The position numbers were made by a program, and so were the translations under genes. A model generated the notes under the pieces. That model did no database searches. It saw only the letters and a list, made by a program, of their open reading frames with translations, and was not told the DNA's origin. DNA of 10,635 bases from Deltaproteobacteria bacterium (lineage in GTDB: Bacteria; Desulfobacterota; Desulfobacteria; Desulfobacterales; SURF-15). The stretch is from positions 1 to 10,635 of the forward strand of contig JAHEHB010000170.1 in assembly GCA_024644775.1 (NCBI GenBank), given 5' to 3'. Shown one piece after another: positions 6,055-10,635 of the stretch. Position 1 is the first letter of the stretch; each line of letters begins with the position of its first letter.

Positions 6055-7455
6055 AAGGGACTCGTTATATCAGGAACCAAAAGCGGTAGCGGAAAAACCA
6101 CCGTAACGCTCGGTTTTTTAGCCGCTTTTACAAGACGCGGCCTATCAGTTGCACCGTTTAAGGTGGGGCCCGACTTTATTGATCCGGGGCACCATCGGAG
6201 GATTACCGGCTGTGTGAGCAGAAACTTAGACGGCTGGATGATATCGAGAAAAAAAAATATTCGGTGTTTTGAGAATCATACACAAAACGTTGACATGGCT
6301 GTTGTCGAAGGGGTGATGGGGCTCTTTGACGGATATAGTGGACGCAGTGAGGCGGGATCAACCGCTCAAATAGCAAAGTGGCTGGGTCTGCCGGTTTTGC
6401 TGATCGTCGATGCAAAAAGTATGGCGCGTAGTGCAGCGGCCGTTGTTCAGGGATTCGAAGGCTTCGACAAAGCGCTGACCTTTGCCGGTGTTGTGTTCAA
6501 CAATATTGCGAGTCCCCGTCACATGGCGTATTTGATGGAAGCGTTGCAAGGCAATACGAAGATACCCTGTTTGGGCGGCATTCAATATGATGAGACGATT
6601 TCGATTCCCGAGAGACATCTGGGGCTTGTCACCAGAGAGGATCATCCGTTAACGGAAGAACAGATAAACAGATTGGCAGATATCGTGGAAACAAGTATCG
6701 ATATCGATGCGCTAATGGATCTTCTTCCGGATATAGAAGACACCGCCACACCGCGGGAATCGATGCGCAAAACGCAACGGAATCGGGTGAAAATCGGTGT
6801 GGCAATAGACAATGCCTTTTGTTTCTATTATCAGGACAATTTGGATCTGCTGGAAACAAACGGTGCAGAAATTATTTGTTTTTCTCCCACAAACGACAAC
6901 AGATTACCGGATGATCTTGACGGGTTGTATTTTGGCGGTGGTTATCCAGAGCTGTATGCGCAAACGCTCATGGAAAACCGTCATCTGTGTGACCAGATAC
7001 GAATTAAGCAAAAAGACGGTATGCCAATTTACGGTGAGTGTGGTGGTTTCATGTACTTATGTGAAGAACTCATCGATTTGGAGGGAATCCGATTTCCCAT
7101 GGTGGGTTGTTTTCCCTTCGCCGCCCGGATGTTATCTCGACTGAAGGCACTCGGTTACCGGGAGATTACGTTTGCCAACGATACGATTCTCGGAAAACGA
7201 GATCAAACCGTTCGCGGGCATGAGTTTCATTATTCCGAACTCACACAGAATCATCCGAAACTTGAAACGGTATACACGATTTCTGCCAGAGCCGGTGCGG
7301 TAAAATCCAAAGGAGGATACCAGATTGGCCGTTGTCTGGGGAGTTATGTTCATTTACATTTTGAAAGCTGTCCGGATGTGGCCGGATATTTTGTGAAAAC
7401 CTGTGAACAGTATAGACAAGAAAGGTTAACTGCTTGTGAAACCAAAAGAAATTGA
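6052..7455 (+). CDS. cbiA: Cobyrinate a,c-diamide synthase
   Basis: This enzyme amidates the a and c acetate side chains of cobyrinate, using ATP and glutamine. With the ATT start at 6052 the protein has 467 residues, the usual family size, and begins MKGLVISGTKSGSGKTT (M from ATT). Its P-loop GTKSGSGKTT at 8-17 is immediately N-terminal, as expected. FKVGPDFIDPGHH and VVEGVMGLFDGYSG complete the synthetase domain. A class I glutamine amidotransferase domain runs from about 245: FGGGYPELYA, the nucleophile C330 in YGECGGFMYL, and the C-terminal SYVHLHF with H434/H436. The only ordinary in-frame start (GTG at 6163) would remove the ATP-binding loop, so it is rejected. It is the first gene after the riboswitch and overlaps cbiC by 20 nt. 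A sequencing error changing ATG to ATT cannot be excluded. Confidence 0.93.
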   Translation: MKGLVISGTKSGSGKTTVTLGFLAAFTRRGLSVAPFKVGPDFIDPGHHRRITGCVSRNLDGWMISRKKNIRCFENHTQNVDMAVVEGVMGLFDGYSGRSEAGSTAQIAKWLGLPVLLIVDAKSMARSAAAVVQGFEGFDKALTFAGVVFNNIASPRHMAYLMEALQGNTKIPCLGGIQYDETISIPERHLGLVTREDHPLTEEQINRLADIVETSIDIDALMDLLPDIEDTATPRESMRKTQRNRVKIGVAIDNAFCFYYQDNLDLLETNGAEIICFSPTNDNRLPDDLDGLYFGGGYPELYAQTLMENRHLCDQIRIKQKDGMPIYGECGGFMYLCEELIDLEGIRFPMVGCFPFAARMLSRLKALGYREITFANDTILGKRDQTVRGHEFHYSELTQNHPKLETVYTISARAGAVKSKGGYQIGRCLGSYVHLHFESCPDVAGYFVKTCEQYRQERLTACETKRN

Positions 7456-8053
7456 GTCGTTGAGTTTTAAGATTATCGAAGATGAATCAGGAGACCACGG
7501 CTTTTCTCCATCAGAATGGCCGATTGTTCGACGGATCATTCATACGTCTGCAGATTTTGAATACATAAAGACCATACGCTTGCACCCGAAGGCCATCGAG
7601 TCGGGACTATCCGCTATTCGACAAGGGAAAACCCTCATTACGGATACTCACATGGCCCGTGCGGGGATTCGCAAAAAAGAGATTCATCGATTTGGGGGGT
7701 CGGTTATTTGTCTCATCGATGATGAGTCTGTTGTAAAAACCGCTGCCGAAACCGGCTCGACCCGGGCAAAAACCGCCGTGGATACAGCCATTCCGAACAT
7801 TAAAGGAAGTATCTATGTTGTCGGAAATGCGCCGACTGCACTATTGCGACTCATCGAACTGGTAAAAGACAACAAGGCGCATCCGGCGCTTATTATTGGG
7901 CTTCCGGTGGGATTCGTAAATGCGACAGAATCCAAAACGGCGTTGATGGATTTGGAAACGCCTTATATATCGAACGTCGGTCGAAAAGGCGGCTCAAATG
8001 TCGCGGCAAGTGTCGTAAATGCACTTTCGATAATGGCGAGTACAGAAAAGTGA
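7436..8053 (+). CDS. cbiC: Precorrin-8X / cobalt-precorrin-8 methylmutase
   Basis: The 205-residue enzyme moves the methyl group from C11 to C12 of (cobalt-)precorrin-8, giving (cobyr)hydrogenobyrinate. The catalytic His is seen as H36 in RRIIHTSADFEY. Other family marks are TLITDTHMARAGI, a GNAPTALLRLIEL segment and GLPVGFVNATESKTALM, then RKGGSNVAASVVNAL near the C-terminus. GTG at 7436 is taken as start, with AAGG 10 nt upstream; it lies inside the end of cbiA (20-nt overlap), which suggests coupled translation. Length is normal for CbiC/CobH. In the anaerobic pathway its product is the substrate of CbiA, the gene just before it. An inverted repeat element follows its stop codon directly. 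Confidence 0.94.
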   Translation: MKPKEIESLSFKIIEDESGDHGFSPSEWPIVRRIIHTSADFEYIKTIRLHPKAIESGLSAIRQGKTLITDTHMARAGIRKKEIHRFGGSVICLIDDESVVKTAAETGSTRAKTAVDTAIPNIKGSIYVVGNAPTALLRLIELVKDNKAHPALIIGLPVGFVNATESKTALMDLETPYISNVGRKGGSNVAASVVNALSIMASTEK

Positions 8054-8054
8054 T

Positions 8055-8222
8055 CGGTTAAAGGTTCAGGGTTCAAGGCCAAAGGGTTACAACCGATGGA
8101 TCCTGTTTTCATCTTGGTTATAAAAGCGCTTCACCCGATGGGTTATGCAGGGTATTCCGGATCTTGATCAATTCTATGAGCAGCGTCTATCGATTGTAGC
8201 CCTTAAACTTGAGCCTTTAACC
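8055..8222. repeat. MITE-like inverted repeat inserted between cbiC and cbiD
   Basis: The left arm (8055-8096) and right arm (8191-8222) are imperfect inverse copies: GGTTAAAGGTTCAGG outside, and GGGTTACAACCGA (8084-8096) against CGATTGTAGCCC (8191-8202) at the inner end, with a few mismatches and gaps. The centre of about 94 bp has no gene. It starts two bases after the cbiC stop and fills most of the only long gap in the operon. This looks like a dispersed palindromic repeat or miniature element. It could slow or partly end transcription, or protect the mRNA, but no T-run follows it. Confidence 0.65.
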
Positions 8223-8268
8223 TTGAATCGAATCTACGAAATAGTGCACCGAGCATACGTTTAATGAC

Positions 8269-9363
8269 ATGCCTCGTAAATTAAAAACCGGCTTTACCAC
8301 GGGTACTTCGGCTGCAGCAGCGGCAAAGGCAGCGGTGCTGAGTTTGTTAGAGAATGAAACGCCTACCGAAGTTAACGTCATGCTTTTAACAGGGGAGCCT
8401 ATCACGATTCCCGTGCATTCAAAAACCATCATCAATGATCAAACGGCGAGCTGTACGGTGATCAAAGACGCAGGGGATGATCCGGACATTACTCACAGGG
8501 CGGAGATCGGGGCGACGGTGACACTTCTCAATGGCAGAAACGAGACGGGACCAATTGAAATTACCGGTGGGGAGGGTGTTGGTGTTGTCACTAAACCGGG
8601 TCTTGACGTGGCGCCTGGTGAACCCGCCATTAATCCGGGGCCTCGAAAAATGATTTTTCAATCTGTAAACGAGGTGTTGAAAAAACATAAACTGGCCGTT
8701 GACGTAAAAGTGGAGGTGTTTGTACCTGAAGGAAAACGATTGGCAAAGAAGACACTAAACGCCAGGCTGGGAATTATGGGGGGGATATCGATTTTAGGAA
8801 CCACCGGTATCGTCACGCCGCTGTCCCATACCGCGTACATTGCGACCATCGATTCAGCCATGTCCATTGCCAAAGCAGTGGGTATCGATACGCTCGTTCT
8901 CACCACGGGACGGCGGAGTGAAAGATTCTCCCAGGTTCTGTGGTCCGAGTTTTCCGAAGAATCTTTTATTCAAATTGGCGATTTTTTCAAAGCCTCGTTG
9001 GAGAAGGCGTCACAGCGAAATTTTGATTCGGTAATTTTAGCGGTATTTTTCGGCAAAGCATTAAAAATGGCACAAAGCATCCCTCACACGCATGCTGCCG
9101 CGTCAACCTTAACCCTTCATCGACTTGCTGATTGGACATATCAGCTCACTGAGGATCGTTTTTTTGCGAAAACCGTTTCGACGGCGAATACTGCACGTCA
9201 CGCATTTGAGTTGATCGGCGACCGGTATCCGGGGCTCATCGCTGAAGTGGGGCGCCGAATTGTCGGATCCGCAAAGAATTTTACGCGTTCGGACATTCAC
9301 ATCCGGAATGTCATCTTTGATTATCGTGGCAATGTGGCATTTGATTCTGAAGGACAGATATGA
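8269..9363 (+). CDS. cbiD: Cobalt-precorrin-5B (C1)-methyltransferase
   Basis: CbiD transfers a methyl group from S-adenosylmethionine to C1 of cobalt-precorrin-5B, a step specific to the anaerobic pathway. The 364 residues match the family in length and in the N-terminal signature KTGFTTGTSAAAAAKAA (about 6-22). GGEGVGVVTKPGL, INPGPRKMI and GIMGGISILGTTGIVTPLS are other conserved segments. ATG at 8269 is the only ordinary start after the in-frame TAG at 8242, but no Shine-Dalgarno is apparent before it. It follows the repeat element, so unlike its neighbours it is not overlapped by the gene before it. Its end overlaps cbiET by 4 nt (ATGA). Presence of CbiD marks the cobalt-early route. Confidence 0.95.
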   Translation: MPRKLKTGFTTGTSAAAAAKAAVLSLLENETPTEVNVMLLTGEPITIPVHSKTIINDQTASCTVIKDAGDDPDITHRAEIGATVTLLNGRNETGPIEITGGEGVGVVTKPGLDVAPGEPAINPGPRKMIFQSVNEVLKKHKLAVDVKVEVFVPEGKRLAKKTLNARLGIMGGISILGTTGIVTPLSHTAYIATIDSAMSIAKAVGIDTLVLTTGRRSERFSQVLWSEFSEESFIQIGDFFKASLEKASQRNFDSVILAVFFGKALKMAQSIPHTHAAASTLTLHRLADWTYQLTEDRFFAKTVSTANTARHAFELIGDRYPGLIAEVGRRIVGSAKNFTRSDIHIRNVIFDYRGNVAFDSEGQI

Positions 9364-10583
9364 AACCGGTCGTCATCATTGGCATGGGACTGTCTCCCAA
9401 GAACCTTACCAAAGAACATCTTGAAGAGATCGAACAGGCGGATATTCTTGTGGGCGGCAAGCGGCATCTGGATTGTTTTGAAAATTATGCTGCCACAAAA
9501 AAGGTGATCACCAAGAATCTGACGGAAATTGTTGAATACATAAAAGATCAGATGGAACGTCGATCCCTTGTCGTACTGGCGTCCGGTGATCCGCTCTTTT
9601 ATGGCATCGGCGCTGTTTTAGTGAAATTTCTCGGTCCCGATAATGTCGTTTTCTATCCGAACATTACCTCCGTATCCGGTGCATTTTCCCGGATCAAGGA
9701 ACCGTGGCATGATGCTCATGTTGTCAGTCTGCATGGGCGAGAGCACGAGACCGCATTGCAGAACGCGCTGGAAACAAAGGACAAAATCGTTGTTTTTACG
9801 GATTCAACGAGAAATCCGGCATGGATCGCACATTTCATTTTGAAAAAAAGAATACCGGGTTTTGAAATGTGCGTGCTGGAACAACTTGGGTCTCCCACCG
9901 AACAGGTAAAATGGGTTTCCCTTGCCGAGGCCGTGGATAAGACCTTTCAAGAACCCAATATTTTAATATTAAAGCGCACTTCCGCAAACACCCAACCGGA
10001 AAAACAGACGCTGCTTGGCGCCCCCGATGACTGGTACGAACATCAGAACGGCTTGATTACCAAAGCGGAAGTTCGGGCGATTACCCTATCTAAATTGCGC
10101 CTTTTATCCCATCATATTCTCTGGGATCTTGGTGCAGGCAGCGGTTCGATTTCGATTGAAGCCGCTTTGTTTATTCGGGAAGGCCGCATATTTGCTGTGG
10201 AAAAACGTACGGAGCGAGTCCGGCAAATTGAGACAAACAAAGAACGATTCGGCATTCGGAACCTGACGATTGTCAACGCGGTTTTGCCCGAGGGCCTCAA
10301 AGGTCTTCCCAAACCGGATCGCATTTTTATTGGGGGTGGCGGAAAAGATCTTAAGGAAATCATTGCGACTGCCTCGGAACATCTCGACTCAAACGGAATG
10401 ATGGTCCTCAACACGGTTCTTTTACAAAACTGTGAAATCGGACGAGAAACACTTGCAAAACTGGGATACAAAACAGATACGACCCAGATTCAGGTAAACC
10501 GGAGCCGGAAAATGCCGTGGGGAGACCGGCTCGAGGCACAGAACCCTGTTTGGATTATCTCAGGGAAGAAGGTGCCGCTATGA
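9360..10583 (+). CDS. cbiET: Fused precorrin-6Y C5,15-methyltransferase / decarboxylase
   Basis: A single 407-residue chain joins CbiE (C5 methylation, about residues 1-200) and CbiT (C15 methylation with loss of the C12 acetate carboxyl, about 215-407), equivalent to CobL. The CbiE part starts VVIIGMGLSPKNL and has LASGDPLFYGIG (73-84) of the tetrapyrrole methylase fold. The CbiT part has the class I S-adenosylmethionine site LWDLGAGSGSISIEAA, with GAGSGS at 258-263, and a FIGGGGKDLKEI segment. Both halves look complete. ATG at 9360 overlaps the cbiD stop and is preceded by GAAGGA. The stop overlaps the start of the next methylase by 4 nt, so cbiD, cbiET and the next gene are probably translated as a coupled group. 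Confidence 0.95.
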   Translation: MKPVVIIGMGLSPKNLTKEHLEEIEQADILVGGKRHLDCFENYAATKKVITKNLTEIVEYIKDQMERRSLVVLASGDPLFYGIGAVLVKFLGPDNVVFYPNITSVSGAFSRIKEPWHDAHVVSLHGREHETALQNALETKDKIVVFTDSTRNPAWIAHFILKKRIPGFEMCVLEQLGSPTEQVKWVSLAEAVDKTFQEPNILILKRTSANTQPEKQTLLGAPDDWYEHQNGLITKAEVRAITLSKLRLLSHHILWDLGAGSGSISIEAALFIREGRIFAVEKRTERVRQIETNKERFGIRNLTIVNAVLPEGLKGLPKPDRIFIGGGGKDLKEIIATASEHLDSNGMMVLNTVLLQNCEIGRETLAKLGYKTDTTQIQVNRSRKMPWGDRLEAQNPVWIISGKKVPL

Positions 10584-10635
10584 CAATTTCCAGGCACCCC
10601 GTCATTTTTACCGGTGCAGGTCCAGGAGATCCCGA
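10580..10635 (+). CDS. Tetrapyrrole methylase, first 18 codons (probably cbiF)
   Basis: The gene runs off the window. The visible start, MTISRHPVIFTGAGPGDP, carries the GAGPGDP motif that opens S-adenosylmethionine-dependent tetrapyrrole methylases. Position after cbiET and the sequence VIFTGAGPGDP favour cobalt-precorrin-4 C11-methyltransferase (CbiF/CobM). CobA (uroporphyrinogen III methyltransferase) shares the motif and cannot be excluded from 18 residues. ATG at 10580 overlaps the cbiET stop (ATGA), and AAGG about 10 nt upstream can serve as ribosome binding site. Confidence 0.75.
   Translation, partial: MTISRHPVIFTGAGPGDP

Noticed and set aside
6163..7455. cbiA starting at GTG 6163
   Set aside because: This start would delete the P-loop GTKSGSGKTT and the first strand of the ATP-binding domain, and it has no well-placed Shine-Dalgarno; the frame is coding back to 6052.
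8164..8192. Internal promoter for cbiD (TTGATC with a downstream CTATCG)
   Set aside because: The -10 is poor and the sequence lies within the repeat element; no independent support.

Overview
All genes lie on the + strand. The window looks like bacterial chromosome of moderate GC with dense, partly overlapping genes. An anaerobic-type (cbi) cobalamin operon with a fused cbiET, TAXI-type TRAP transport, and intergenic spaces filled with palindromic repeats together suggest an anaerobe, perhaps a sulfate-reducing Desulfobacterota relative. This placement is an inference: the window holds no rRNA or other marker gene.

Bases 1-3716 form an enzyme-plus-transporter module. It holds the 3' end of a DapA-family lyase/aldolase, a secreted TAXI-type solute-binding protein, and a fused DctQM-type TRAP permease. 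A strong hairpin with a short T-run separates the binding protein from the permease and may lower permease expression. Bases 3717-4245 carry no convincing gene. They hold a weak terminator and three different palindromic elements in about 300 bp. Bases 4246-5691 carry an ACMSD/amidohydrolase-2 family protein with a changed metal-binding motif (Gln in place of the first His), followed 6 bp later by a small YfcE-type metallophosphoesterase.

Bases 5692-10635 are the cobalamin locus. A promoter-like sequence leads into a cobalamin riboswitch with a clear intrinsic terminator, then cbiA, cbiC, cbiD, cbiET and the first codons of another tetrapyrrole methylase (probably cbiF). The encoded enzymes cover amidation of the a and c side chains (CbiA), the methyl shift of precorrin-8 (CbiC), C1 methylation (CbiD), and C5/C15 methylation with decarboxylation (CbiET). 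Gene joints are overlaps of 4-20 nt, except that a MITE-like inverted repeat sits between cbiC and cbiD.

The most notable point is that cbiA has no ATG, GTG or TTG that could start the full protein. A strong Shine-Dalgarno (AGGAGG) is placed for an ATT codon at 6052, exactly where the family's N-terminal Met is expected and just after the riboswitch terminator. No wholly new system was recognised. The best leads are the ATT start, the modified amidohydrolase, the uncharacterised TAXI/DapA module, and the repeat elements.
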